Source: G965237725 sp965237725
GTDB taxonomy: Bacteria > Pseudomonadota > Gammaproteobacteria > Arenicellales > Poriferihabitantaceae
Direction of reading: 5' to 3'
DNA length: 64,000 bases
NCBI GenBank assembly: GCA_965237725.1
Contig: OZ250151.1
Coordinates: 1,736,001-1,800,000 of the forward strand
The notes under the pieces are model-generated. The model did not search any database, was not told the origin of the DNA, and saw only the letters and a list, made by a program, of their open reading frames with translations. Below, one piece after another: positions 8,672 through 17,173 of the stretch (position 1 is the stretch's first letter; each line of letters begins with the position of its first letter). Position numbers and translations under genes: made by a program.

Positions 8672-9949
8672 ATGTCGACAACTATCAAAATACCAAAGCA
8701 AGCAGATGTCGTTGTCATCGGCGGTGGAATCATCGGCTGCAGTACTGCGTATTACCTTGCCAAGAAAGGCGTCAATGTGGCACTTTGTGAAAAAGGCGAA
8801 ATTGCCGGAGAGCAGTCCAGTCGGAACTGGGGCTTCATTCGAAAACAGGGGCGGCATCCGTCGGAAATTCCATTGATGATTCATTCTCTGGATTTGTGGC
8901 ATAAATTTGTCGATGAAATTAATCAGGATATCGGTTTTCACGTTGGTGGAACAATATATCTGTCTGAAACCAAATCCCGTTATCGGAGTAATCTTGCCTG
9001 GCTGGAGCATGCCAAATCATTTGCGCTGGACAGCCAGTTTCTGACCCTGGATCAACTGCAGTCGCTGATTCCGGATATTTCAGGTCAGACCCGGGGGGCG
9101 CTTTATACCCCCAGCGATGCTCGAGCGGAACCCGACCTTGCCACCCGGGCGATTGCAAAAGCCGCTGAGTCTCACGGGGCTGTGATACTTGATCAGTGCG
9201 CGGTGCGTGGAATTGATATCGAAGCGGGACGAGTTGCGGGTGTTGTGACCGAGCATGGCAAAATTAAAACATCTTCGGCGGTGTGCGCCGGAGGCGCCTG
9301 GTCCGGGTATTTTTGCAGACATCTGGACTTATTGTTTCCTCACCTGAAAGTGATCAGCTCGGTAATGGCGACGGAACCTGCAGAATTGATCACCCAGCAA
9401 TCGGTATGGAGTAGTGGTCTTGGCATACGCCGTCGTATTGATGGCGGCTACACTGTTGCCTATGGCGGAAGTTCAAGTTGTGACATCACTCTGGATTTTT
9501 TACGCTTCGGTAAAGACTTCCTGCCCACATACATACATTCTAAAGAAGTGGTGAAACTAAAATTCAGCAAGCGACTGTTTACTGAATTTTCCTGGCCTTC
9601 AACCTGGTCGTTTGACGATATAACACCGTTTGAAAAAGAGCGCATGCTCGATCCCGATCCCGATCTGAAACTACTTGGCAAAGCCTATAAATTGCTGGGC
9701 GAAACCTTCCCGATTCTCAAAGATATTGGCATCAAAAAACGTTGGGCTGGAATGCTTGATGTAACCCCGGACGAATTGCCCATAATCTCGACGGTGGATC
9801 GGGTTCCAGGACTCATCATCTCTACCGGTTACAGCGGACATGGTTTTGGTATAGGAATAGGTGCGGGAAATGTAACCGCAGACCTGGCAATTGGCAATAA
9901 CCCTGCTGTGGATTTATCCGCTTTTGATGTAACCCGATTATTAAAATGA
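8672..9949 (+). CDS. FAD-dependent oxidoreductase of the D-amino acid oxidase (DAO/GlyA-ox) family
   Basis: A 425-residue flavoprotein. The dinucleotide-binding motif VVVIGGGIIGCSTAYYLAKKG is at about residues 14-34, followed by an acidic strand end (LCEKGE). The C-terminal flavin-contact segment is GYSGHGFGIGIGAGN, typical of DAO-fold enzymes that oxidise secondary or primary amines and return H2O2 or reduced acceptor. The substrate cannot be told. The ATG at 8672 is the only start that preserves the whole nucleotide-binding strand, yet it has no ribosome site and lies 12 bp from the end of a MITE-like element. The gene is transcribed alone. Confidence 0.85.
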   Translation: MSTTIKIPKQADVVVIGGGIIGCSTAYYLAKKGVNVALCEKGEIAGEQSSRNWGFIRKQGRHPSEIPLMIHSLDLWHKFVDEINQDIGFHVGGTIYLSETKSRYRSNLAWLEHAKSFALDSQFLTLDQLQSLIPDISGQTRGALYTPSDARAEPDLATRAIAKAAESHGAVILDQCAVRGIDIEAGRVAGVVTEHGKIKTSSAVCAGGAWSGYFCRHLDLLFPHLKVISSVMATEPAELITQQSVWSSGLGIRRRIDGGYTVAYGGSSSCDITLDFLRFGKDFLPTYIHSKEVVKLKFSKRLFTEFSWPSTWSFDDITPFEKERMLDPDPDLKLLGKAYKLLGETFPILKDIGIKKRWAGMLDVTPDELPIISTVDRVPGLIISTGYSGHGFGIGIGAGNVTADLAIGNNPAVDLSAFDVTRLLK

Positions 9950-10054
9950 CATCGATCCTGCTTAAAATGCCTTAAATTATTTGAATGCAACACCACAATT
10001 TTTGAATAGAGTTAGATAGTCTCGTACAAATTTGCATATTCATTTTTTTATGGA

Positions 10055-10122
10055 TACCCTCGACTCTCCAAGAAACAAAACCCGCTTTACAACGGTTTTG
10101 CATGCCAAAAACCCGAGGGGGG
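10055..10122 (+). promoter_or_regulatory. Structured 5' leader of the cyclase gene with competing hairpins
   Basis: Several pairings are mutually exclusive. CAAAACC (10076-10082) is complementary to GGTTTTG (10094-10100), while GGTTTTG can instead pair with the CAAAAACC that starts at 10106. CCCTCG (10057-10062) is complementary to CGAGGG (10114-10119), which is the strong purine-rich ribosome site. One fold therefore hides the ribosome site. This is a visible arrangement of complementary segments; that it acts as a translational switch is inference. Confidence 0.35.
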
Positions 10123-10128
10123 TATAAC

Positions 10129-10194
10129 ATGTCAATCGATAATTGTGAATGCTCCAATATCAAATCCTGCTCGGATAATCCAACATCAATCTGA
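10129..10194 (+). CDS. Possible 21-codon leader ORF overlapping the cyclase start
   Basis: ATG at 10129 sits at ideal distance from the GAGGGGGG ribosome site and opens a 21-codon frame with three cysteines, ending at TGA 10192-10194. It is out of frame with the cyclase GTG at 10145 and overlaps it by about 50 bases. Ribosomes loaded at this site would translate the leader first, so it could couple or dampen cyclase translation. A chance ORF, or a frameshift in the cyclase N-terminus, are alternatives. Confidence 0.3.
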   Translation: MSIDNCECSNIKSCSDNPTSI

Positions 10195-13100
10195 AAAAAT
10201 TTGTCGAAAACAGGTAACTGTATTGTTTTGTGACATCGTTGGGTATACGTCTCGATCGACTTCAATGGACCCGGAAGATTTGGCAGACGAAGTTCGAGTA
10301 TTCCAGACATTATGTACCCATGTTGCCGATAAATATCACGGTCACGTTTCAAACTATCTGGGCGATGGCATTCTGGTTTTATTTGGGCACCCCCATTCAA
10401 ACGAGTTTGACGCTGTTCACGCGGTCCACGCCGGGCTCGCAATGATAAAAGAGGTGGAGCAGAATAATAATTCTTTTAACTGGCGCAACAAACAACCTAT
10501 TTATATTCGGATTGGCATAGCGACCAGTTTGGTCGTTGTCGGTGAACGCGCCGGCGAACAAAGAAATCAGGATGAGTTGATATTTGGCGAAGCACCGAAC
10601 CTGGCATCACGCCTACAGGGTATTGCAGAACAAAATACGGTGGTAACGTCGCTGCGCACCCGGCGTCTGGTAGGAAGTAAGTTTATATTCCGGGAACTGG
10701 GAGAACAGAAACTAAAAGGGTTCGCCCATCCGGTCCCGGCCTGGCAACTTCTCCAACAAAGTGCTTTTCAAAACCGACATATAACCCCCCTAAAACGCGT
10801 CACAACACAATTCGTAAGTCGAAAGCAAGAATTGTTATTTTTGAGCGATTGTTTTAAAAGATCTGTTGAGGGCGAGTCGGTTGCGGTTCATATTGTAGGT
10901 GAACCTGGTATCGGTAAATCGAGACTGCTTCGGGTGTTTGAAAAGACCCTCAAAGAACAATCGATTTATCGAATTAGAATTGGTTGCTCACCGTTTTATG
11001 AAAGCACGCCGCTGCGGCCGGTTATTGATGAATTAAATCGCTGGATTCAAATCAACTTCGATGATCACATCGCTATCAAAAAATCTAAAATTCAACGCGC
11101 TCTCAATGAATTGCGATTACACGATACGGATTCAATGGCGCTACTGAGTGAACTGTTAGCAGTAAACCCCATAAAAGAAACTTTGCAATCCGAACTCAGT
11201 GCGGAAGTCACACATTTTCGAACCATGAATCTGTTAACCCAAATAATTGTTAGACTTTGTGATTCACGTCCGGTGTTGCTTGTAGTTGAAGATTTACACT
11301 GGTCGGACCCAACCACACTGGAACTCCTGAATAATCTGATTATCAATTCCCGTTTAAAAAGGATACTTTTAATTCTTACTTCCCGCGCGGGATTTCAATC
11401 ACAATGGTGTCAATCTGATTCAGTGATTAATCTGGACTTGCACGGTCTGGATCAGCAAGGTTCAACGGGTTTGGTCAGATCGGTATTTGGCTCCGACACT
11501 TTGCCACAAAGCATAGAACACAGCATCATCAAAAAAAGCGACGGCATCCCCTTGTATCTTGAAGAATGCAGCTGGCATATTTTAAATCAGATTCGTGAAA
11601 ATAACGGTATCGCACCAGTTACCGATGACCTGGTGATTCCCGACACCCTTCAGGACTCTTTGAACGCTCGCCTGGATTCTTTGGGCAGCGCAAAACAACT
11701 GGCTCAGCTAGCGTCAGCATTCGGTGCATTTTTTACTTATTCGATGATTGAAAAGATTGCTGACATCAATGGTATTGATGCCGACAACAACATGGATATT
11801 TTACTTCAGGCCGGAATGCTCAACACCGTGTTTAACAAACAGGAGGACAGGTACACATTTAAACACACCATGTTTCAGGACGCCGCCTACATGTCATTGT
11901 TGAAACGAACTCGGCAGCGTTATCACAAACAGATTGCAGAACTTTTTATTTCGGTCTACCCGGAAATTCAAAAAGACCAACCAGAACTCATTGCATACCA
12001 CTATAGCCGAACCGAGCATCTTGACACTGCTGTAGATTACTGGATCAAGGCAGGCAAATCCGCCATATCAAAATCTGCAATCAGCGAAGCGTTGGAGCAT
12101 CTAGATCGAGGCATCCGGCTATTAAAAGATTTGCCCCATAAAGATTTTCCCCATGGCGAAATAAACAAAGGGCGCGAACTTGAAATGATGCTGAGTTTTG
12201 CGGTGTGTCTGACTCTTCGATCGGGTTATTACGGTGATCAGGTTACTCAAATTTATAAACACTGTATTGCCCTTGCAAATGATATTGGCAATGCTGAACA
12301 ACAATGGTCAGCACTTTATGGTTTCTGGCGATGCCTGATTTGCCAGGCCGAATTTGAACTCTCAATACAAATTTCCGTAAAACTAAAGAGTTTGTGCAAG
12401 GTACTCGATGATCGAAAATTGTATATGACTTCCCTCGGCATCCAGGCGATGACCCGCATGGTTGACGGAAAATTTAATTCCGCAGAGAAGTACTACAGCA
12501 GATCAGTTAAACTGTATGATTTAACCGAAGACAAAAATATTGGAATTCGATTTGGCCAGGACCCCTTTGTAACCATCCAGGGCCTTGGCGCAATTAATCG
12601 ACTAATTACTAATAAAATTTTTCAATCAAAACTGGAAATCGAAACATCGGTTGCGGTATCGAGAAGTATCGGCCACCCATATACCATCGCTGAAACTCTG
12701 CGCCTTGCGGCGATGTATGAGCAGATCTCCCGGAATATGATTTCGTTACGCAAGTTTGCACGGGAAGCTATCGAGCTCAGTGAACAATTTGGATTCGAAG
12801 GGCTATTGGCTGCGAGTAATATTTTTTTCGCATTCAGTAATGTTGTGGTTTATCGCGATTTTCGATCAATTGAAACCATCCGGGTAAATCTAGATCGCTA
12901 CAAGGAAAAATACGGGCTATTACTGTATCCCTATTTTCAGGGGTTATTGGCGGAGTCCTATTTATACCTGGAACAATACAAGCAGGCATTTGCCGAATCG
13001 AATCACGTTCTAACCCTTATTGATAACTATAGTGAACGCTGGGGCAGCGTGCCGATGATGTTAATAAGAATTGAATCCGCCGCCCGGGGAAAGCTTGCAG

Positions 13101-13339
13101 AGCGCGTGGTAATTTTAAACTGGTATGACGAGGCGGAGGTTTTGGCGAAAAAACAACAAGCTGAATTGTTTGTTCAAAGGATTGTGCTATCGAGATCTGA
13201 ATTCGAACACAAAGCTTCAAAGCTGTTTAGTAGCCAGCTCACCTGTTCTCGAAACTTGTCCCGCAATAGCATGATCCGATCCACTGACAATCAACACCTG
13301 CCATCGGTTAGCCGATACATTATTAATTCAAGCCAGTAG
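10145..13339 (+). CDS. Class III adenylate/guanylate cyclase fused to AAA-type ATPase and TPR-like regulatory region
   Basis: A 1064-residue signalling protein. The N-terminal class III cyclase domain (about residues 18-190) shows VLFCDIVGYTS and YLGDGILVLFGHP, supplying both metal-binding aspartates. A STAND/AAA-type ATPase follows, with P-loop GEPGIGKSRLL near residue 253 and Walker B-like VLLVVEDLHWSDPT near 377. The last 500 residues are helical and TPR-like. The architecture resembles soluble cyclases in which ATPase and TPR regions sense a ligand or protein. No membrane segment is evident. GTG at 10145 is the start in this frame; the ribosome site lies 22 bp upstream, too far for comfort. 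The gene converges on yejF with a 9-bp gap and no obvious terminator. Confidence 0.85.
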   Translation: MNAPISNPARIIQHQSEKICRKQVTVLFCDIVGYTSRSTSMDPEDLADEVRVFQTLCTHVADKYHGHVSNYLGDGILVLFGHPHSNEFDAVHAVHAGLAMIKEVEQNNNSFNWRNKQPIYIRIGIATSLVVVGERAGEQRNQDELIFGEAPNLASRLQGIAEQNTVVTSLRTRRLVGSKFIFRELGEQKLKGFAHPVPAWQLLQQSAFQNRHITPLKRVTTQFVSRKQELLFLSDCFKRSVEGESVAVHIVGEPGIGKSRLLRVFEKTLKEQSIYRIRIGCSPFYESTPLRPVIDELNRWIQINFDDHIAIKKSKIQRALNELRLHDTDSMALLSELLAVNPIKETLQSELSAEVTHFRTMNLLTQIIVRLCDSRPVLLVVEDLHWSDPTTLELLNNLIINSRLKRILLILTSRAGFQSQWCQSDSVINLDLHGLDQQGSTGLVRSVFGSDTLPQSIEHSIIKKSDGIPLYLEECSWHILNQIRENNGIAPVTDDLVIPDTLQDSLNARLDSLGSAKQLAQLASAFGAFFTYSMIEKIADINGIDADNNMDILLQAGMLNTVFNKQEDRYTFKHTMFQDAAYMSLLKRTRQRYHKQIAELFISVYPEIQKDQPELIAYHYSRTEHLDTAVDYWIKAGKSAISKSAISEALEHLDRGIRLLKDLPHKDFPHGEINKGRELEMMLSFAVCLTLRSGYYGDQVTQIYKHCIALANDIGNAEQQWSALYGFWRCLICQAEFELSIQISVKLKSLCKVLDDRKLYMTSLGIQAMTRMVDGKFNSAEKYYSRSVKLYDLTEDKNIGIRFGQDPFVTIQGLGAINRLITNKIFQSKLEIETSVAVSRSIGHPYTIAETLRLAAMYEQISRNMISLRKFAREAIELSEQFGFEGLLAASNIFFAFSNVVVYRDFRSIETIRVNLDRYKEKYGLLLYPYFQGLLAESYLYLEQYKQAFAESNHVLTLIDNYSERWGSVPMMLIRIESAARGKLAERVVILNWYDEAEVLAKKQQAELFVQRIVLSRSEFEHKASKLFSSQLTCSRNLSRNSMIRSTDNQHLPSVSRYIINSSQ

Positions 13340-13348
13340 TTTTTTAAT

Positions 13349-14968
13349 TCAGGAAGCCAACTCCATATCAAATGCTGCGGCGAGCAATTCCTGGGTATAA
13401 GAGTGCTTCGGGTTGGAAAAAATTGATTCAGCCTTTCCTTGCTCTACAACATCTCCCGATCGCATCACCATTAGTTCATCTGCGATAGCTCGCACCACAC
13501 TCAAATCATGGGAAATAAAAACATAAGCCAGGCCGTGTTCACGCTGGATTCGATTGAGTAATTCCAGCACCTGAACCTGCACCGTTCGATCCAACGCCGA
13601 CGTAGGCTCATCAAGAAAAAGCACTCGTGGTTCAAGAATTAGTGCCCGAGCAATAGCGATACGCTGGCGTTGTCCGCCGGAAAATTCATGAGGATAGCGA
13701 AATCGTACTTCTGGATCGATTTCAACTTCGTTGAGAAATTTAATCACCTTTTCATCTCGCTCCCGGGCGTCATTGACCAGCTTATGGGCATCCAGACCCT
13801 CACTGATGATTTCTCCAACAGTCAGCCTAGGAGACAATGATCCGTACGGATCCTGGAACACTATTTGTATAGATCGACGTACCTCGGGCATCGACAATCC
13901 ACCGCTTACACCAAGGGGTTTACCATCGAGTAAAATTTCACCTGTAGATTCCACCAGCTTTAATAACGCCAGCGCCAGGGTAGTTTTTCCGGAGCCGGAT
14001 TCGCCAACCACTCCCAGAGTATGGCCGGGATAAAGTTTTAGCGAGGCATCATTCACCGCCTTGACGTGATCCACGGTTCGTTTCAGCAATCCTTTCTTGA
14101 TCGGAAACCAGACCCTTAGATTATCCACGGTTAGCACCTCATTTTCGCTCGGCTGTGGTGGCTGGCGCAGCGGTGGCTCAGCGGATAGTAATGCTTTGGT
14201 ATAATCTTCCCTGGGTAACTGAAAAATCTGTTTGGTAACTCCACGCTCCACTACCTCCCCATCTTTCATCACCAATACCCGATCTGCCACCTTTTTGACC
14301 ATGTTCAGGTCATGGGTGATCAGCAATATTCCCAAATCCTCCGCAACCTGCAATTCTTTTAGCAGACTGAGAATTTTCGCCTGAACGGTGACGTCCAATG
14401 CCGTAGTGGGTTCATCCGCCAGCAGTACGTCGGGGCGGTTTGCCAACGCCATGGCAATCATCACCCGTTGTTTCTGGCCGCCGGACAGCTGATGTGGATA
14501 CGCACCTAACCTCGATTCCGGATTGTGAATCCCGACTCGATCGAGCAGGCTTATAATTTTCTTCCGCGCGGCTTCGCCAGTAATTCCCTGGTGCAGAGCC
14601 AGGGATTCGCCGATTTGTTTTTCGATACCATGCAACGGATTCAAGGCTGTCATCGGTTCCTGAAAAATCATGGAAATATCATTGCCACGAATACGTTGCA
14701 ATGTTGCAATGTCGGCGCCGACCATTTCTTCATCATGATAGGTTACCGATCCCCGAGGATGAAACGCATAGGGATATGGCAATAACTGTAAAATCGATAA
14801 CGCGGTCAGGGACTTGCCCGAACCGGATTCTCCTACCAGTGCCACGGTCTCGCCGGCGTGTAATTCCAGATCGACGTCCTTGACCACATCGGTGACAATA
14901 TTTTGGCCCTTTTCCATGCGCTGAAAACTCACCGCCAGGTCCTGGACTTTGAGAATTGGATTACTCAT
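13349..14968 (-). CDS. yejF: Oligopeptide/microcin C-type ABC importer, duplicated ATPase subunit
   Basis: A 539-residue protein with two complete ABC ATPase domains in tandem. The first has VGESGSGKSLTAL, signature LSGGQKQR and Walker B VLLADEPTTALD. The second has VGESGSGKTTLAL, FSGGQRQR and VLFLDEPTSALD. A fused pair of this kind is characteristic of YejF, which powers the YejABEF importer for peptides (microcin C in E. coli). It is the last gene of a four-gene minus-strand operon, starting 34 bp after yejE. Confidence 0.93.
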   Translation of the reverse strand: MSNPILKVQDLAVSFQRMEKGQNIVTDVVKDVDLELHAGETVALVGESGSGKSLTALSILQLLPYPYAFHPRGSVTYHDEEMVGADIATLQRIRGNDISMIFQEPMTALNPLHGIEKQIGESLALHQGITGEAARKKIISLLDRVGIHNPESRLGAYPHQLSGGQKQRVMIAMALANRPDVLLADEPTTALDVTVQAKILSLLKELQVAEDLGILLITHDLNMVKKVADRVLVMKDGEVVERGVTKQIFQLPREDYTKALLSAEPPLRQPPQPSENEVLTVDNLRVWFPIKKGLLKRTVDHVKAVNDASLKLYPGHTLGVVGESGSGKTTLALALLKLVESTGEILLDGKPLGVSGGLSMPEVRRSIQIVFQDPYGSLSPRLTVGEIISEGLDAHKLVNDARERDEKVIKFLNEVEIDPEVRFRYPHEFSGGQRQRIAIARALILEPRVLFLDEPTSALDRTVQVQVLELLNRIQREHGLAYVFISHDLSVVRAIADELMVMRSGDVVEQGKAESIFSNPKHSYTQELLAAAFDMELAS

Positions 14969-15002
14969 ATTGGATTATCCTGGCAGGTCATCAAAAAATT
15001 AT

Positions 15003-16079
15003 TCATCGAAACAGCTTGCGCGGATCGAATGCATCGCGAACGCCCTCGCCGATAAAAATCAATAGTGACAGCATCATGCCAATAATCACAAAACCACTAA
15101 TACCTAACCATGGCGCCTGGAGATTGGCTTTGCCCTGGGCCAGCAGCTCACCCAGAGATGGCGAGCCCGGCGGCAATCCAAAGCCAAGAAAATCCAACGA
15201 GGTTAAGACGGTAACCGATCCCGCCAGGGTAAAAGGCATAAAGGTAATGGTGGCAACCAATGCATTGGGTAGTACATGACGCAGGATGATTCGGGTATCG
15301 CCTACTCCCAATGCTCGAGCTGCACGAACGTATTCAAACTTTCGCGTCTTTAAAAATTCAGCACGCACGACGCCCACAAAACCCATCCATGAAAACAATA
15401 ACAATATCCCAAGCAACAGCCAGAAACTGGGTTCGACAACACTGGCGAGAATGATCAGAATATAGAGTGTAGGCATACTGCTCCACACCTCCATGAATCG
15501 TTGCAACAACAAGTCAAGCCAGCCACCGAAGTATCCCTGAATGGCCCCAGCGCCAACCCCAATCACGGCGCTGATAATGGTAAGGATAAAACCAAACAAC
15601 ACCGAGATTCGAAACCCATAAATTATTCGTGCCACCACATCCCGGGCCTGATCATCGGTGCCGAGGATATGTTCATCTCCCGGGGGCGCCGGTGCGGGGT
15701 GATCCATGTCCCAGTCCACGGTGGTGTGATGAAATTTAATTAGCGGCCATATCGCAAAGCCATTTTCATTGATATGTTGCTTTAACCATGGATCTCGATA
15801 CGCTGCCTGGGTTGGAAATTCACCATCAAAATCGGTTTCCTTGTAATCCACAAATGCCGGCCAATAGGCGTCACCATCGTAATAAATAAAAAATGGTTTG
15901 TCATTGGCAACCAGCTCGGCAAACAGAGAGACCACGAACATAATCAAAAAGATCCAAAGCGCCCATACGCTGCGCCGGTTTGCCTTGAACAAGTCCCAGC
16001 GTCGCTGGCCGATGGGCCCCAGGGATAGCAATTTAGCTGGGGAAATATCCGGATGGGATTTTGTGTTGTCCTGGCTCAT
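15003..16079 (-). CDS. yejE: ABC peptide importer permease YejE
   Basis: A 358-residue inner-membrane permease. It has an N-terminal transmembrane helix (WALWIFLIMFVVSLFAEL), a periplasmic loop, then five hydrophobic segments and the EAA-type cytoplasmic loop (FEYVRAARALGVGDTRIILRHV). The loop contacts the ATPase. DppC-like in fold, with the long first loop including DWDMDHPAPAPPGDEHILGTDD, as in YejE. It overlaps the end of yejB by ATGA, so the two are translationally coupled. Confidence 0.93.
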   Translation of the reverse strand: MSQDNTKSHPDISPAKLLSLGPIGQRRWDLFKANRRSVWALWIFLIMFVVSLFAELVANDKPFFIYYDGDAYWPAFVDYKETDFDGEFPTQAAYRDPWLKQHINENGFAIWPLIKFHHTTVDWDMDHPAPAPPGDEHILGTDDQARDVVARIIYGFRISVLFGFILTIISAVIGVGAGAIQGYFGGWLDLLLQRFMEVWSSMPTLYILIILASVVEPSFWLLLGILLLFSWMGFVGVVRAEFLKTRKFEYVRAARALGVGDTRIILRHVLPNALVATITFMPFTLAGSVTVLTSLDFLGFGLPPGSPSLGELLAQGKANLQAPWLGISGFVIIGMMLSLLIFIGEGVRDAFDPRKLFR

Positions 16080-17173
16080 GATTCGCTGGTATCAAAATCA
16101 ATTCTTGGATCAATCCAGGTATACATCAAATCTGAAATAATCCCCAGGACCAGTCCAAGCAACGTGAAAAACCAGAGGGAGCCAAACATCACGGGATAAT
16201 CCCGTTGCAATGCCGCCTCAAATCCGAGCAAACCGAGACCATCAAGTGAAAAAATTATTTCAATTAACATGGCTCCGGTAAACAGGATGCTGACCACCGC
16301 GGCGGGAAATCCGGCAATGACAATCAGCATGGCGTTTCTAAAAACATGGCCGTACATGACTTTTCGTTCGCTCAGCCCTTTGGCTCGGGCGGTTAGCACA
16401 TATTGCTGGCTGATCTGGTCGAGAAAGGAATTTTTGGTCAGCATAGCCAGGGATGCGAACCCACTGATAGTTAATGCAATTAATGGCAGGGTTAAATGCC
16501 AGAAATAATCGGCGATTTTCGCCGGCCACGACAGCGTCTCCCAGTTATCGGAAACCAGTCCGCGCAATGGAAACCAGTCAAAATAAACCCCGCCGGAAAA
16601 CACCACCAGTAGCAAAACTGCAAATAAAAAGCCGGGAATGGCGACACCAATAGTGAGCAATATGCTCGAGCCAATATCGAATCGGCTGCCGTCGCGAACC
16701 GCCTTGGCTATCCCTAAGGGAATGCTGATCAAGTAAACCAGCAATGTGGACCACAGCCCTAATGAAATCGAAACCGGCATCTTTTCTAAAACCAGATCGA
16801 CGACGGCGCGGTCGCGGAAGAAACTTTCACCAAAATCAAATCTGAGATAGTTTCCAATCATATCGAAGAATCGCTGGTGAACGGGTTTATCAAAGCCAAA
16901 GCGTTTTTCCAATTCGGCGATGAACTCGGGATCCAGCCCCTGGGCGCCGCGGTACTGACTGGTGCCGCCAGCTGAGCTGCTGGTATTAATCACATTTTCT
17001 GATGTGTCCCGGGTCACCCGCTCGGTGGCGTCCACGCCTTCGCCGGTTATGTTGGCGATGGCCTGTTCCACCGGCCCGCCGGGGGCAAACTGAATCACAA
17101 CAAAATTGAAAAGCATGATCAATAACAAGGTGGGAATGATCAGCAAAAGCCGTTTAATAATATACGTGCCCAT
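16076..17173 (-). CDS. yejB: ABC peptide importer permease YejB
   Basis: A 365-residue permease that forms a heterodimer with YejE. The first helix is LLLIIPTLLLIMLFNFVVIQF, followed by the long periplasmic segment usual for YejB (about residues 30-110). The EAA loop reads YVLTARAKGLSERKVMYGHV. It starts within the stop of yejA (TAATG overlap) and ends in an ATGA overlap with yejE, so yejA-B-E are translated as a tightly coupled unit. Confidence 0.93.
   Translation of the reverse strand: MGTYIIKRLLLIIPTLLLIMLFNFVVIQFAPGGPVEQAIANITGEGVDATERVTRDTSENVINTSSSAGGTSQYRGAQGLDPEFIAELEKRFGFDKPVHQRFFDMIGNYLRFDFGESFFRDRAVVDLVLEKMPVSISLGLWSTLLVYLISIPLGIAKAVRDGSRFDIGSSILLTIGVAIPGFLFAVLLLVVFSGGVYFDWFPLRGLVSDNWETLSWPAKIADYFWHLTLPLIALTISGFASLAMLTKNSFLDQISQQYVLTARAKGLSERKVMYGHVFRNAMLIVIAGFPAAVVSILFTGAMLIEIIFSLDGLGLLGFEAALQRDYPVMFGSLWFFTLLGLVLGIISDLMYTWIDPRIDFDTSES

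Noticed and set aside
10129..10194. Frameshift in the N-terminus of the cyclase gene
   Set aside because: The catalytic cyclase motif is already in the GTG frame 28 codons later, and the mini-ORF stops cleanly. A leader ORF is simpler, although not proven.
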